A DNA stretch of 64,000 nucleotides from an uncultured Collinsella sp. (GCA_934655755.1 CAKUHA010000002.1:124001-188000), one strand, 5' to 3'. Shown: positions 44,961-53,942, numbered from the stretch's first letter. The notes: generated by a model from the sequence alone, not told the origin. Program-made: numbers and translations.

Positions 44961-47036
44961 ATGAGATTCTCGATTATTAGCGAGATCCCCGGCAGGACCC
45001 GCCTCCAGTTGGCGGGTCCTGTGCCAGAGAGTGATCTCGATGCGCTTCTAAAGCTCAGTGGCGAAATCGACGGCGTGCGCAAGGTGCGCATCTACGGCCG
45101 TATCGGCCAGATGGCGCTCGAATACGACGAGCCGTGCCGCGACGCCGTACTGGCCGCCGTCGGCGCGCTCGATGCCCAGGCTATCGCCGATGCCAAGTCG
45201 GGCTACGTGATGCAGCTCGAGCCGCGCAAGCACAAGCTTGTCATGGATCTGGCGACGCTTGTCGGCGCCCATTACGCACGCCGTTGGTTTTTGCCCACGC
45301 CGCTGCGTGCCGTCTTTGTCGTGGCCGGTTACATGGCCTTTTTGCGCGCAGCCCTCCGCGAGCTCGCGCAGCCGCGCCTGACCGTTCCCGTGCTCGACGC
45401 GTCGGCCATCGGCATCTCGTTCGTCAAGCGCGACGTCGACACCGCAGGTCAGACAATGTTCCTGCTCAACGTGGGCGAGCTGCTCGAGGACTACACGCGC
45501 GCCATGAGCGAAAACGAGCTCATCAACTCGCTGCTCGATGTACCCGACAAGGCGCAAAAGGTGGTCGGCGACACCGAGGTAAGCGTTGCTGCCACCGAGC
45601 TTGAGCCCGGCGATCTGGTCGCCGTGCGCACCGGTATGTCCATCTGCATTGACGGCGTGGTCGAGCAGGGGAGCGCTATGGTCAACCAGGCGACCCTGAC
45701 CGGCGAGCCGCTTGCCGTCGAGCGTAGCGCAGGCGACGACGTGTTTGCCGGTACCGTCGTCGAGGACGGCAGCATCCTGGTGCGCGTGCGCGCCAACACG
45801 GCCCAGACCAAGCTGCGCTCGATCGTCTCGCTCGTTCAGACGGCCGACTCGCTCAAATCCGAGGGCCAGTCGCACATGGAGGACCTCGCCAACAAGATCG
45901 TCCCGTGGAACTTCCTGCTCGCGGGCCTGGTCGCGCTCACTACGCGCAGCCTCATTAAGACCTCTGCGGCGCTGATGGTCGACTATTCGTGCGCGCTCAA
46001 GCTCACGGGTTCCGTCGCCGTCATGACTGCCATGAGCGATGCCGCCAAGATGGGCGTCATGGTCAAGGGCGCCAAGTACTTTGAGTCGTTTGCCAAGGCC
46101 GACACCATTGTTTTTGACAAGACCGGCACGCTGACCGAGGCCCAGCCGCGCCTGGCCTGCGTGCTCACGACCGACGGCTGGAGCGAGGACGAGGTTCTGC
46201 GCCTTTCCGCCTGCCTGGAGGAGCATTTTCCGCATCCGGTGGCGCGCGCCGTCGTCAACGCAGCGGGCGAGCGCGGGCTCGAGCATCGCGAGCGCCATGC
46301 CGCCGTCGAGTACATCGTGGCGCACGGCATTGCCTCGTCCATCGAGGGGCGTCGCGCAATTATCGGCTCGGCGCACTTTGTGTTTGAAGACGAGGGCGCG
46401 CAGCTCGAGTCCGACATCAAGGAGCGCATCGAGTCCCAGATGCAGGGCCTTTCGCCGCTCTACCTGGCAGTCGATGGCACGGTCGTGGGCGTGCTCGGCA
46501 TCGAGGACCCACTCAAGCCCGGGGTGCGCGAAGCCATTGCCGACCTGCACGCGCTGGGCGTCAAGCACGTCGTTATGCTCACAGGCGACTCTGAGCGAAC
46601 GGCAGAGCGCATCGCGCGCGAGGCGGGCGTCGACGAGTTTAAGGCCGAGCTGCTGCCCGAGGACAAGTACGCCTATGTGGAGCAGATCAAGCGCGAGGGG
46701 CGCCACGTTGCCATGGTGGGCGACGGCGTCAACGACTCGCCGGCGCTGGGTCTGGCCGACGTGGGCCTGGCCATGGGCGGCGGAAGCGACATCGCCAAAG
46801 AGGTCGCCGACATCATCCTGGCCGATACGGACCTCGCGGCGATCGTGCGCTTGCGCCGCATGAGCCAGGGACTCATCGACCGTCTGACGAGTTCGTATTC
46901 CAAGGTGATGCTCACCAACTCGGCGCTGCTGGCGCTCGGCATTACCGGCGCGATTACCCCGCAGGCGTCGTCGCTGCTGCACAACGGATCGACGATCGCG
47001 TACAGCCTGGGCAACGCGAAAGCGTATCTGCGGTAG
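44961..47036 (+). CDS. P1B-type (heavy-metal) ATPase with atypical SCA membrane motif
   Basis: The 691-residue pump has the P-type ATPase core: TGEP actuator loop, phosphorylation motif DKTGTLT (D386), TGD and GDGVNDSPAL. A P1B-type layout is suggested by the N-terminal HMA-like fold (residues 1-75) and the six-helix core. The metal-binding motif of the sixth helix reads YSCALKL (S343-C344-A345) rather than CPC, SPC or TPC, and the N-terminal domain lacks a CxxC pair. This combination hints at a non-copper substrate such as Mn or Fe, but the ion is unknown. It is 18 bases after the DUF6110-like gene, likely co-transcribed. A perfect terminator follows. Confidence 0.88.
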   Translation: MRFSIISEIPGRTRLQLAGPVPESDLDALLKLSGEIDGVRKVRIYGRIGQMALEYDEPCRDAVLAAVGALDAQAIADAKSGYVMQLEPRKHKLVMDLATLVGAHYARRWFLPTPLRAVFVVAGYMAFLRAALRELAQPRLTVPVLDASAIGISFVKRDVDTAGQTMFLLNVGELLEDYTRAMSENELINSLLDVPDKAQKVVGDTEVSVAATELEPGDLVAVRTGMSICIDGVVEQGSAMVNQATLTGEPLAVERSAGDDVFAGTVVEDGSILVRVRANTAQTKLRSIVSLVQTADSLKSEGQSHMEDLANKIVPWNFLLAGLVALTTRSLIKTSAALMVDYSCALKLTGSVAVMTAMSDAAKMGVMVKGAKYFESFAKADTIVFDKTGTLTEAQPRLACVLTTDGWSEDEVLRLSACLEEHFPHPVARAVVNAAGERGLEHRERHAAVEYIVAHGIASSIEGRRAIIGSAHFVFEDEGAQLESDIKERIESQMQGLSPLYLAVDGTVVGVLGIEDPLKPGVREAIADLHALGVKHVVMLTGDSERTAERIAREAGVDEFKAELLPEDKYAYVEQIKREGRHVAMVGDGVNDSPALGLADVGLAMGGGSDIAKEVADIILADTDLAAIVRLRRMSQGLIDRLTSSYSKVMLTNSALLALGITGAITPQASSLLHNGSTIAYSLGNAKAYLR

Positions 47037-47056
47037 CGTTTTTCGATTGAGCCTAT

Positions 47057-47110
47057 GGCCTGTACCCTGGCGGCAACCACAGCCGCCAGGGTACAGGCCT
47101 TCTTTTGTTT
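47057..47110 (+). terminator. Terminator after the P-type ATPase
   Basis: A perfect 17-bp stem (GGCCTGTACCCTGGCGG and its complement) is followed by TTCTTTTGTTT. Confidence 0.92.
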
Positions 47111-47156
47111 GACGATAGGCTAGCAAGGATATAAGCTAGTGCTAGCATGGCTAGCA
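47109..47156 (+). promoter_or_regulatory. Toxin-antitoxin promoter and GCTAGC operators
   Basis: TTGACG (47109-47114) and TATAAG (about 47130-47135) could form a promoter. Three GCTAGC palindromes (47119, 47141, 47150) plus GCTAGT (47134) overlap it. Repeated short palindromes are typical operators of RHH antitoxins that repress their own operon. Confidence 0.55.
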
Positions 47157-47177
47157 TTTGTCGGAAGTGAGGTTGAG

Positions 47178-47531
47178 ATGGGTGCTGTTAGCGGTATGGC
47201 GCAAGTGAATGTTCGCGTGGATCGCCAGGTCAAGGACCGTGCCGAGGAGGCGCTGCGGCTTTCGGGCGGGTCGCTGTCCGAGCTCATCAAAAAGGTTGTG
47301 GCCAAGGTCGCGCAGGGCGGCGGTCAGTGCGAGGAAGTGCTCGCGGCCGTCGACGACCGGCAGCAGTCCGTCGCGCCCGATACGCCGTTCGCCGTATCAT
47401 GGGCGGTGGCGGATCAGCTTTACGCGGACCTGGGTCTCGATACATCGGCTGCATCCGATGATCGCGATTGGGACACAATCTATTCCGAAGCCATGGACGA
47501 GCACTATCGTAAAAAGGGGATGATCCTGTGA
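47178..47531 (+). CDS. RHH-type antitoxin (RelB/DinJ-like)
   Basis: The 117-residue protein has an N-terminal ribbon-helix-helix (MAQVNVRVDRQVKDRAEEALRLSGGSLSELIKKVVAKV), the DNA-binding part of RelB/DinJ-type antitoxins, and an acidic C-terminal half that would wrap the toxin. GTGAGGTT precedes the ATG at 47178. The next gene overlaps by four bases and encodes a PIN-domain protein, the usual toxin partner. Palindromic repeats upstream suggest autorepression. Confidence 0.82.
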   Translation: MGAVSGMAQVNVRVDRQVKDRAEEALRLSGGSLSELIKKVVAKVAQGGGQCEEVLAAVDDRQQSVAPDTPFAVSWAVADQLYADLGLDTSAASDDRDWDTIYSEAMDEHYRKKGMIL

Positions 47532-48043
47532 GCGGGACATCTCTCAAGATCATGGTGGATGCCAACGTATGGGTCGATTCGTTTTGCGCCGATCATGTAG
47601 AGTCGCTTGCCGCGCGGGCTTTTATCGGGCAGGCCGTGGAGGCGGACGCGTCGCTGTTCTTCCCCGTGCACATCGCCAAGGACGTGCTGTACGTTGTCCA
47701 GCACGAATTAAAGCGCAGCGTTCTTGCCAACGGGGGAGCGCTCGACGAGGCGTCTGCCCGTGCGATTGGCGATGCGGCGTTGGCGTTTGTTCGGAACATG
47801 ACCGAAAACGCCACGGCCGTGGGTGCAGATGCGTCGGACCTTTGGCTGGCCGACAAATATTTAGCGCTCCATCGCGATTACGAGGACAACTTGGTGCTCG
47901 CCGCGTGCAAGCGCGCACAGGTCGATTACTTGGTGACCAACGATCGCAAGCTGCTTGAACATGCCGATATTGCGGCAAAAACGCCACGCCAAATGATGCC
48001 GATTCTGGCTTTGGCCGAACGTGGCGGGCGGGTATCCCGATAG
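47528..48043 (+). CDS. PIN-domain ribonuclease toxin (VapC-like)
   Basis: The 171-residue protein has the PIN fold signature: first acidic residue in IMVDANVWVD (D11), a middle acidic site, and DYEDNLVLAACKRAQVDYLVTNDRKLL near the end, containing the metal-binding aspartates. PIN toxins cleave RNA, often tRNA or rRNA. The start is GTG at 47528, four bases inside the antitoxin gene, so translation is coupled. Pairing of an RHH (not AbrB or VapB-standard) antitoxin with a PIN toxin makes this a hybrid-type module. No other toxin gene is adjacent. Confidence 0.85.
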   Translation: MSGTSLKIMVDANVWVDSFCADHVESLAARAFIGQAVEADASLFFPVHIAKDVLYVVQHELKRSVLANGGALDEASARAIGDAALAFVRNMTENATAVGADASDLWLADKYLALHRDYEDNLVLAACKRAQVDYLVTNDRKLLEHADIAAKTPRQMMPILALAERGGRVSR

Positions 48044-48057
48044 CGCCTGGCTGTCTG

Positions 48058-48100
48058 CGTGGCCTTCGGAACGTTGGCGCTCCGAAGGCCACGCATCCTT
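48058..48100. terminator. Bidirectional terminator between PIN toxin and the 48104 gene
   Basis: A perfect 13-bp stem CGTGGCCTTCGGA / TCCGAAGGCCACG with a ten-base loop, followed by CATCCTTTAATT on the plus strand, separates two convergent genes. Confidence 0.82.
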
Positions 48101-48103
48101 TAA

Positions 48104-48538
48104 TTACAAGAGCTCAGCCTTGATGACGGGAGCTTCGGCGAGCTTCTCGGCGGCCTTTTCGTCGGAATCGTTCAGTGCGGCCAGGCTGCGGTAGACCCAC
48201 TCGTTGACCTGGGTGTTCTTGACGCCCGCGGTCTGCATAAGGGTTCCAACTTCGTGGATTGCTGCGAACAGGTCGGCCTTGGGACCCACGAGTTCAACAA
48301 AGAGATCGTGATGTGCGGTGACGCCGCGGTTCTCGCTCACGTGGTCGATAAAGCCCTTGACGGTCTCAAGCTGCTGGGTGAGGACCGCATCATCGTCGAC
48401 GTCCAGCGCGACGAGTGCGTTCGACACCGTGAGGGCGGGATGTCCGCAGGGGACAAAGCCCTCGATGACATCCATGGCTTCGGTAATGGTTGAGCCCAGG
48501 CCTGCGAGGGCATTGACGAGCTGCTGTTTGGTATTCAT
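48104..48538 (-). CDS. Conserved-looking hypothetical protein
   Basis: The 144-residue cytoplasmic protein is acidic, with no signal peptide or membrane segment, and is probably all alpha-helical (AMDVIEGFVPCGHPALTVSNALVAL, LTQQLETVKGFIDHV). It has one cysteine and a few Pro-Cys-Gly residues near the start (FVPCGHPAL). I do not recognise a family. The ATG at 48538 has GAAAGGACC upstream on the minus strand. It stands alone between the toxin-antitoxin pair and the tmRNA gene. Confidence 0.65.
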   Translation of the reverse strand: MNTKQQLVNALAGLGSTITEAMDVIEGFVPCGHPALTVSNALVALDVDDDAVLTQQLETVKGFIDHVSENRGVTAHHDLFVELVGPKADLFAAIHEVGTLMQTAGVKNTQVNEWVYRSLAALNDSDEKAAEKLAEAPVIKAELL

Positions 48539-48776
48539 AACGGTCCTTTCGATGAGTTGTTTTGCTCAGCGAAAATATACGTGACGCGATCGGTAGCAAA
48601 AGTGCGAAGTGCAGCGCACATTGGGGTCTTCACAGCTCGTGCATAGAACAGCTGTCCGCTTTCAGAACGTGGTAAGATAACACTTCACAAGCGGGGTTCG
48701 CCCCGCGTGTTCCTTGAAAAGTCGACGGGTGTTGGGTGCTTGCGTGCCCAATGCCATCCAGACTTTCCCGACATTC

Positions 48777-49140
48777 GGGGGCGACTGGTTTCGACACGAT
48801 AGCTCTGAGAGAGGAAGCAAGCCGAGGTCTCCTCGCCTCGTTAAACAGGGGTACCGTCAAATTGAATTGACAACAACTCTTCTTTTGAGCCTATGGCTCT
48901 CGCTGCTTAATTTATAGCGGCGCGTCAACCCGGTGATTTCCCCGACACCGGCGCGACGTCATTTTAGGGGAATGCTCCTGCGCACGTAATCGGTATGGCG
49001 CAGGCTAAGACCGAACCGGTTAGGACGCCGCGAGCGTGTCGCTGCGCGCAAAGCGTCCGAGACGAAACCAGCGACTGAGCTTGGAGATGCCAATCAGGGG
49101 GCTTTCGTGGACCGGAGTTCGATTCTCCGCGCCTCCACCA
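48777..49140 (+). ncRNA. ssrA: tmRNA (transfer-messenger RNA)
   Basis: The 364-base RNA rescues stalled ribosomes. The 5' end GGGGGCGACTGGTTTCGACACG and the 3' end GTTCGATTCTCCGCGCCTCCACCA form the tRNA-like part; GGGGGCG pairs with CGCCTCC of the acceptor stem, and CCA is encoded. The open reading segment gives a tag ending DNNSSFEPMALAA followed by TAA (stop near 48909), with the C-terminal ALAA that ClpXP-type proteases recognise. The resume codon is estimated, so the exact first tag residues are uncertain. The middle has the pseudoknot-type GC stems expected. A terminator follows at 49148. Confidence 0.95.
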
Positions 49141-49147
49141 TAAGTAA

Positions 49148-49190
49148 CAGGCAGGTAGATATTTGTATCTACCTGCCTTTTTATTTCTAG
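49148..49190 (+). terminator. Terminator after ssrA
   Basis: The stem CAGGCAGGTAGATA / TATCTACCTGCCTTT is followed by TTTTATTT directly after the tmRNA 3' end. Confidence 0.85.
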
Positions 49191-49196
49191 TCCGTA

Positions 49197-49330
49197 CCGC
49201 GGAGAATCGAACTCTGCGCAGGGCGCGAGCGTTAAGCAAACGCGAAGCGTTTGTAGCGAGCGGGCGAGGACGCCGGCAGGCGGCCGAAGCCGGTGCGTAT
49301 TTGCGAAGCAAATACGCGGATTCTCCGCGC
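49197..49330. repeat. Structured unit with tmRNA-like ends, copy 1
   Basis: The unit begins CCGCGGAGAATCGAACTC, which is the reverse complement of the tmRNA 3' part GAGTTCGATTCTCCGCG, and ends CGGATTCTCCGCGC, so its ends are inverted repeats. Inside are AACGCGAAGCGTTTG and GCGTATTTGCGAAGCAAATACGC hairpins. A second copy lies at 49408. Both are followed by the shared sequence CCCAAAACGGATGCGATGT. Confidence 0.85.
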
Positions 49331-49407
49331 AAGCTATCGACCCAAAACGGATGCGATGTCGATCAGGCTCCAGCTGCCCATGCCCCCGCTCCAACGCAAG
49401 CCCCACA

Positions 49408-49541
49408 CCGCGGAGAATCGAACTCTGCGCAGGGCGCGGGCGTTAAGCAAACGCGGAGCGTTTGTAGCGAGCGGGCGAGGACGCCGGCAGGCGGCCGAAG
49501 CCGGTGCGTATTTGCGAAGCAAATACGCGGATTCTCCGCGC
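49408..49541. repeat. Structured unit with tmRNA-like ends, copy 2
   Basis: Nearly identical to 49197-49330 (GCGCGGGCG instead of GCGCGAGCG and a few other changes), in direct orientation at an offset of 211 bases. Confidence 0.85.
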
Positions 49542-49605
49542 AAAGCCACGGCCCAAAACGGATGCGATGTTAATTGGATTCCAGCCAGGCATGCCTCTCG
49601 TTAGC

Positions 49606-49734
49606 GGAGTAGTCAATTTGGGACGGGGCTATTTTAGCTGCCCTTCGACTGTCGACGAGTTATTCGGGATCGGGATAAATATCGACTTGTTTATAGGGGT
49701 AGCTAAAATAGCCCCGTCCCAAATTGACTACTCC
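49606..49734. repeat. 129-bp inverted-repeat element
   Basis: Two 38-base arms (49606-49643 and 49697-49734) pair with a single mismatch; the arms contain GTAGTCAATTTGGGACGGGG. The 53-base centre has no ORF. Together with the two tmRNA-like units it fills the 740-base gap between ssrA and the patatin gene; no gene is seen there. Confidence 0.85.
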
Positions 49735-49882
49735 CGTTGACGCCCTCGCGGAAACCCTGTCCCAGAATCGTCCATCAAACTGGGATGGACTTTCCGCCCC
49801 GTTCCTCAACTCCAAAAACTAGTGCACCCTCCATTCCAAAACTGGGTAGAAGAGAGCCAAAACGCAATCGCAGGAGGTCAAC

Positions 49883-50761
49883 ATGACTGCAGAAGATAAG
49901 GCGAAAAACGCCGGCAAGGTCGCGCTCGTTCTGGAGGGCGGCAGCTTCCGCGGGCAATTTACCGCAGGCGTGCTCGACGTCCTCATGGAGGCCGGTGTCG
50001 AGATTCCGGCGGTGTACGGCGTATCGGCCGGCGCTCTCAACGGCGTGAACTACAAGTCGCACCAGATCGGCCGCGTTAACCGCATCAACCTGGCCTTCTG
50101 CAATGACAACCGCTACATGGGCGCCGCGTCGTTTGCGTCCACGGGCTCTATCGTCGGCTACGACTTTATCTTCAACGACGTGCAGGACCGCCTGGATCCC
50201 TTCGATAACGAGACCTTCGACGCGAGTCCCATCGAAATGTATGCCGTCGCGACGGACATGCTGTTTGGCACCGCTGCCTACCTGCCCGTCAAAAACGCCA
50301 TGCTCGATATCGACTACGTGCGCGCCTCGACCTCGTTGCCGCTGGTGACGCCGCCGGTCGAGATCGACGGTCACAAGTACGTCGATGGCGGCGTGGCCGA
50401 TTCGGTGCCCGTTGAGCACGTGCTGGAGGACGCCGGATACGATCGCGCGATTGTCGTGCTCACGCAGGACCGCTCGTACGAAAAGGGGCCCTACGAGTTT
50501 ATGCCGGCCGCGCGTGCGCGCTATGGCGACTACCCCTATCTGCTCGAGGCCATCGAGACGCGCCACGACCGGTACAACGTCCAGCGCATGCACCTGTGGA
50601 AGTATGAGCGCGAGGGCCGTGCGCTGATCGTGGCTCCGCAAAAGCCGGTCGAGGTCGGTCATGTGGAGCATGACACGGCCAAGCTGCTCGATCTGTATAT
50701 CCAGGGCCGCCGGGAGGCAAGGCGCCTGCTCGTGGAAATTCAGGAGTTCGTCGAGCGCTGA
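49883..50761 (+). CDS. Patatin-like phospholipase/acyl hydrolase
   Basis: The 292-residue protein has the Ser-Asp dyad of patatins: S48 in GVSAGALNG (GxSxG) and D168 in YVDGGVADSVP, with the oxyanion GGSFRGQFTAGV loop (residues 19-30). It is expected to hydrolyse ester bonds of lipids; the natural substrate is unknown. There is no signal peptide, so it should act in the cytoplasm or at the inner membrane face. AGGAGG precedes the ATG. It is a single-gene unit with a terminator after it. Confidence 0.9.
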   Translation: MTAEDKAKNAGKVALVLEGGSFRGQFTAGVLDVLMEAGVEIPAVYGVSAGALNGVNYKSHQIGRVNRINLAFCNDNRYMGAASFASTGSIVGYDFIFNDVQDRLDPFDNETFDASPIEMYAVATDMLFGTAAYLPVKNAMLDIDYVRASTSLPLVTPPVEIDGHKYVDGGVADSVPVEHVLEDAGYDRAIVVLTQDRSYEKGPYEFMPAARARYGDYPYLLEAIETRHDRYNVQRMHLWKYEREGRALIVAPQKPVEVGHVEHDTAKLLDLYIQGRREARRLLVEIQEFVER

Positions 50762-50793
50762 GGCAGCCGACCCGCAAAAATCGATAACAGATA

Positions 50794-50842
50794 GGGGCCT
50801 AGAGGACCATTCGCTCGTCGAGGGATCTCTAGGCCCCGTTCC
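50794..50842 (+). terminator. Terminator after the patatin gene
   Basis: An 11-bp stem GGGGCCTAGAG / CTCTAGGCCCC with a 22-base loop and GTTCC after it. The U-tract is poor, so efficiency is uncertain. Confidence 0.6.
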
Positions 50843-50995
50843 GTGGAAACACCGGGCGTGGACGACATGTGCAGAAACTCTGGTCGGAGCCAAAATACCT
50901 GTTGACTCGGGCGGCGAGCGGGGTAATATGGACGGGTTACTTGCAGAGCCCCGTGAATCTCTGTAACAACACGTACTGTACATGGAGGAGTCTAA

Positions 50996-51439
50996 GTGAT
51001 TTCGAAATCGACTCACTACGCCAAGCAGGGCGAGGTCCAGCGCAACTGGGTTCTCGTCGACGCCGATGGTGCTGTCCTGGGCCGTCTTGCCACCCAGATC
51101 GCAATGATCCTGCGCGGTAAGAACAAGCCCCAGTTCACGCCCAACAGCGACTGCGGTGACTTCGTTGTCGTCATCAACGCCGATAAGGTCCAGCTTACCG
51201 GTAACAAGGCCGACACGAAGACCTATTATCGCCACAGCGGCTACAACGGCGGCCTCAAGGCTGAGAGCTTCCGCCAGGCTATGGAGAAGCACCCGGAGAA
51301 GGTCATCGAGCGCGCCGTTCGCGGTATGCTGCCCAAGACCACCCTCGGCCGTGCCCAGATGACCAAGCTTAAGGTCTACGCTGGTGCCGAGCATCCGCAC
51401 GCTGCCCAGAACCCCACGAAGATTGAGCTGGAGGCTTAA
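50996..51439 (+). CDS. rplM: 50S ribosomal protein L13
   Basis: The 147-residue protein is a complete L13, an early-assembly large-subunit protein that binds 23S rRNA. The typical [19 protein letters not shown] and [11 protein letters not shown] segments and the C-terminal [13 protein letters not shown] are present. The start is GTG at 50996 behind TGGAGGAG. rpsI follows after two bases, the standard two-gene rplM-rpsI operon. Confidence 0.97.
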   Translation: MISKSTHYAKQGEVQRNWVLVDADGAVLGRLATQIAMILRGKNKPQFTPNSDCGDFVVVINADKVQLTGNKADTKTYYRHSGYNGGLKAESFRQAMEKHPEKVIERAVRGMLPKTTLGRAQMTKLKVYAGAEHPHAAQNPTKIELEA

Positions 51440-51441
51440 AG

Positions 51442-51837
<396 letters not shown>

Positions 51838-51867
51838 GGTTTTATCTCCTTTCGAGATACAATGTAC

Positions 51868-51912
51868 AAGCGGGGCCTGCCGATTGCTCGGCGGGTCCCG
51901 CTTTTCTTTTTC
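51868..51912 (+). terminator. Terminator of the rplM-rpsI operon
   Basis: The stem AAGCGGGGCCTGCCG / CGGCGGGTCCCGCTT (one mismatch) is followed by TTCTTTTTC. Confidence 0.88.
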
Positions 51913-51960
51913 GACTAGGGTGGGCGGCTGTGTTTTGCCCACTTGGGAAGGAGCAATCCT

Positions 51961-53298
51961 ATGCCCCAGAACATCTTCGGTACCGACGGCGTCCGCGGCG
52001 TCGCCAATGCCGATCTTTCGTGCGACCTCGCGTTTCGCCTGGGCCGCGCGGCGACCAAGTTCCTTGGTCCGGACATCTGCATCGGTCGCGACACGCGTCT
52101 TTCGGGCACCATGCTCGAGAGCGCTCTGACCGCCGGTATCATGGCCGAGGGCGGCCGTCCGCACTGCTGCGGCGTTATCCCCACGCCGGCTGTGGCACTG
52201 CTCACCGTTCAGAACGAGCTTGACGGCGGCATCGTCATCTCTGCTTCGCACAATCCGCCGGAGTTCAACGGCATCAAGTTCTTTAGCCGCAAGGGCATGA
52301 AGCTTCCCGACGCGGTCGAGGAAGAGATCAGCGCATGGGTCATGTCCGAGGAGGCCATGGCTGCCGACACGCTGCCGACCGGTGCCGGTGTGGGCCACAT
52401 CATCAAGATGAAGGATGCCCGCAAGGCCTATGTCGATCATGCCATCAGCACGCTCGACGGCCTTAAGCTCGATGGCCTGGTTGTTGCCGTCGACTGCGGC
52501 CACGGTGCTTCCTGCCAGACCACGCCCGCCGCGCTGCAGCGCCTGGGCGCCACGGTCCATGCCATCAACACCGATTACTGTGGCACTGACATTAACGTTG
52601 AGTGCGGCTCCACGCACCTTGAGCCCCTGCGCGAGCTCGTGCTGCGCACCCACGCCGATATCGGCCTGGCCCACGACGGCGACGCCGATCGCGTGCTGTT
52701 CGTGGACAGCGAGGGCAACGAGATCGATGGCGACTACATTCTTGCCATCTGCGGCTCCGACCTGGCCGCTCGCGGCAAGCTCGCCAACTCCGAGATCGTC
52801 TCGACCGTTATGTGCAACCTGGGTTTCTCCATCGCCATGAAGGAGCAGGGCTTCGAGATGGTTCAGACCGCCGTGGGCGACCGTTATGTTCTTGAGCGCA
52901 TGCTCGAGGACGGCGCCGTCATCGGCGGCGAACAGTCCGGCCACATCATCTTCCTGGAGCACAACACCACCGGTGACGGCCTGGTGACGGCTCTGCAGCT
53001 GCTGGCCGTGCTCAAGCGCACCGGTCGTACCCTCACCGATCTTGCCGGCATCATGAAGAAGTACCCGCAGGTACTCGTCAACGTGCATTCCGACAACAAG
53101 GCTGGTCTGGACGATTGCCAGCCCATTTGGGACGCCGTTGCTGCTGCCGAGAAGGAGCTTGACGGCCGCGGCCGCATTCTGGTGCGCCCGAGCGGTACCG
53201 AGCCGCTGGTGCGCGTGATGGCCGAGGCCGAGACGCACGAGCTGACCCAGCGCGTTGTTGACGACATCGTCGAGGTTGTCAAGCGCGAACTTCCCTAA
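51961..53298 (+). CDS. glmM: Phosphoglucosamine mutase GlmM
   Basis: GlmM interconverts glucosamine 6- and 1-phosphate on the way to UDP-GlcNAc for cell wall synthesis. The 445 residues have the phosphoserine loop SASHNPPEFNGIKFF (S96), the metal loop HDGDADRVLFVD (about 238-249), the sugar-binding GEQSGH loop, and the C-terminal phosphate-binding RPSGTEPLVRVM. The first residues MPQNIFGTDGVRG are diagnostic. The ATG at 51961 has GGAAGGAG upstream; an in-frame ATG at 51943 lies before it. PTS IIA and NagB genes downstream suggest an amino-sugar neighbourhood. Confidence 0.96.
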   Translation: MPQNIFGTDGVRGVANADLSCDLAFRLGRAATKFLGPDICIGRDTRLSGTMLESALTAGIMAEGGRPHCCGVIPTPAVALLTVQNELDGGIVISASHNPPEFNGIKFFSRKGMKLPDAVEEEISAWVMSEEAMAADTLPTGAGVGHIIKMKDARKAYVDHAISTLDGLKLDGLVVAVDCGHGASCQTTPAALQRLGATVHAINTDYCGTDINVECGSTHLEPLRELVLRTHADIGLAHDGDADRVLFVDSEGNEIDGDYILAICGSDLAARGKLANSEIVSTVMCNLGFSIAMKEQGFEMVQTAVGDRYVLERMLEDGAVIGGEQSGHIIFLEHNTTGDGLVTALQLLAVLKRTGRTLTDLAGIMKKYPQVLVNVHSDNKAGLDDCQPIWDAVAAAEKELDGRGRILVRPSGTEPLVRVMAEAETHELTQRVVDDIVEVVKRELP

Positions 53299-53369
53299 TG
53301 GTCAAAAACGGGTGCCAAGTGGTAAACTGTTAAAGCTATTTTGGTTGGTTGGTATGTCCGAGGGGGAGC

Positions 53370-53867
53370 ATGTTCACTAAAGTCCTAAGGTCTTTTGGTA
53401 TGCGTGGTCGAGTCCTTACGCTGGATGCTCCCATCTCGGGCGACGTCATTCCGTTGTCCGAGGTCAATGACCAGACATTCGCCACCGGCCTTTTGGGTCA
53501 GGGCGTGGCGATTCAGCCTACCGGCACGCGTGTGATTGCGCCGGCAGACGCCAAGGTCGAGGCCATTTTTCCCACGGGTCATGCCGTTGCGCTCAACACG
53601 GTCGATGGCTTGGACGTGCTCATCCACGTTGGTTTGGACACTGTTCAGCTTGAGGGCAAGCATTTTAGCGTGCATGCACAGGTGGGCGATGTCGTCCGTA
53701 AGGGTGATGTGCTCATCGAGTTCGATCGCGAGGCAATTGCTGCCGAGGGCTACGATGTGACGGTCCCCATCTTGGTGTGCAACTCTGTTGAGTTCTCGAG
53801 CATCAAGGGCTCCGTTGGCGAGCATGTCGAGGAGATGGACCAGCTCATCGTCGCTCGCGAGCGCTAG
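53370..53867 (+). CDS. PTS glucose-type EIIA component
   Basis: The 165-residue protein is a free-standing EIIA(Glc)-like phosphocarrier. The active-site histidine is H86 in DVLIHVGLDTVQL, and H71 (PTGHAVAL) is the supporting one, as in E. coli Crr. It would take phosphate from HPr and pass it to a glucose- or GlcNAc-type EIIBC not encoded here, and may also regulate other transporters. GAGGGGGAG precedes the ATG at 53370. glmM lies upstream and nagB downstream, so it may serve amino-sugar uptake (inference). Confidence 0.9.
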   Translation: MFTKVLRSFGMRGRVLTLDAPISGDVIPLSEVNDQTFATGLLGQGVAIQPTGTRVIAPADAKVEAIFPTGHAVALNTVDGLDVLIHVGLDTVQLEGKHFSVHAQVGDVVRKGDVLIEFDREAIAAEGYDVTVPILVCNSVEFSSIKGSVGEHVEEMDQLIVARER

Positions 53868-53907
53868 TCGCTCCGCTTTGCCTTTAGCCTACAATTCAAA
53901 CACGTTT

Positions 53908-53942
53908 ATGGAGGGCGCCCTTGAAAGAGGGCGCCCTCCGTG
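53908..53942 (+). terminator. Terminator after the EIIA gene
   Basis: A stem GGAGGGCGCCCT / AGGGCGCCCTCC closed by a four-to-six-base loop lies 40 bases after the stop. The U-tract is poor. The ~200-base leader of nagB that follows (53943-54139) has no recognised riboswitch. Confidence 0.65.

Noticed and set aside
49197..49541. tRNA genes suggested by GGAGAATCGAAC-like sequence
   Set aside because: The sequence is the complement of the tmRNA T-arm; no cloverleaf with D and anticodon arms can be folded, so these are repeats, not tRNA genes.
48777..49734. A genomic island integrated at ssrA
   Set aside because: There is no integrase, recombinase or phage gene near ssrA and the next genes are core genes; only short repeat units are seen.
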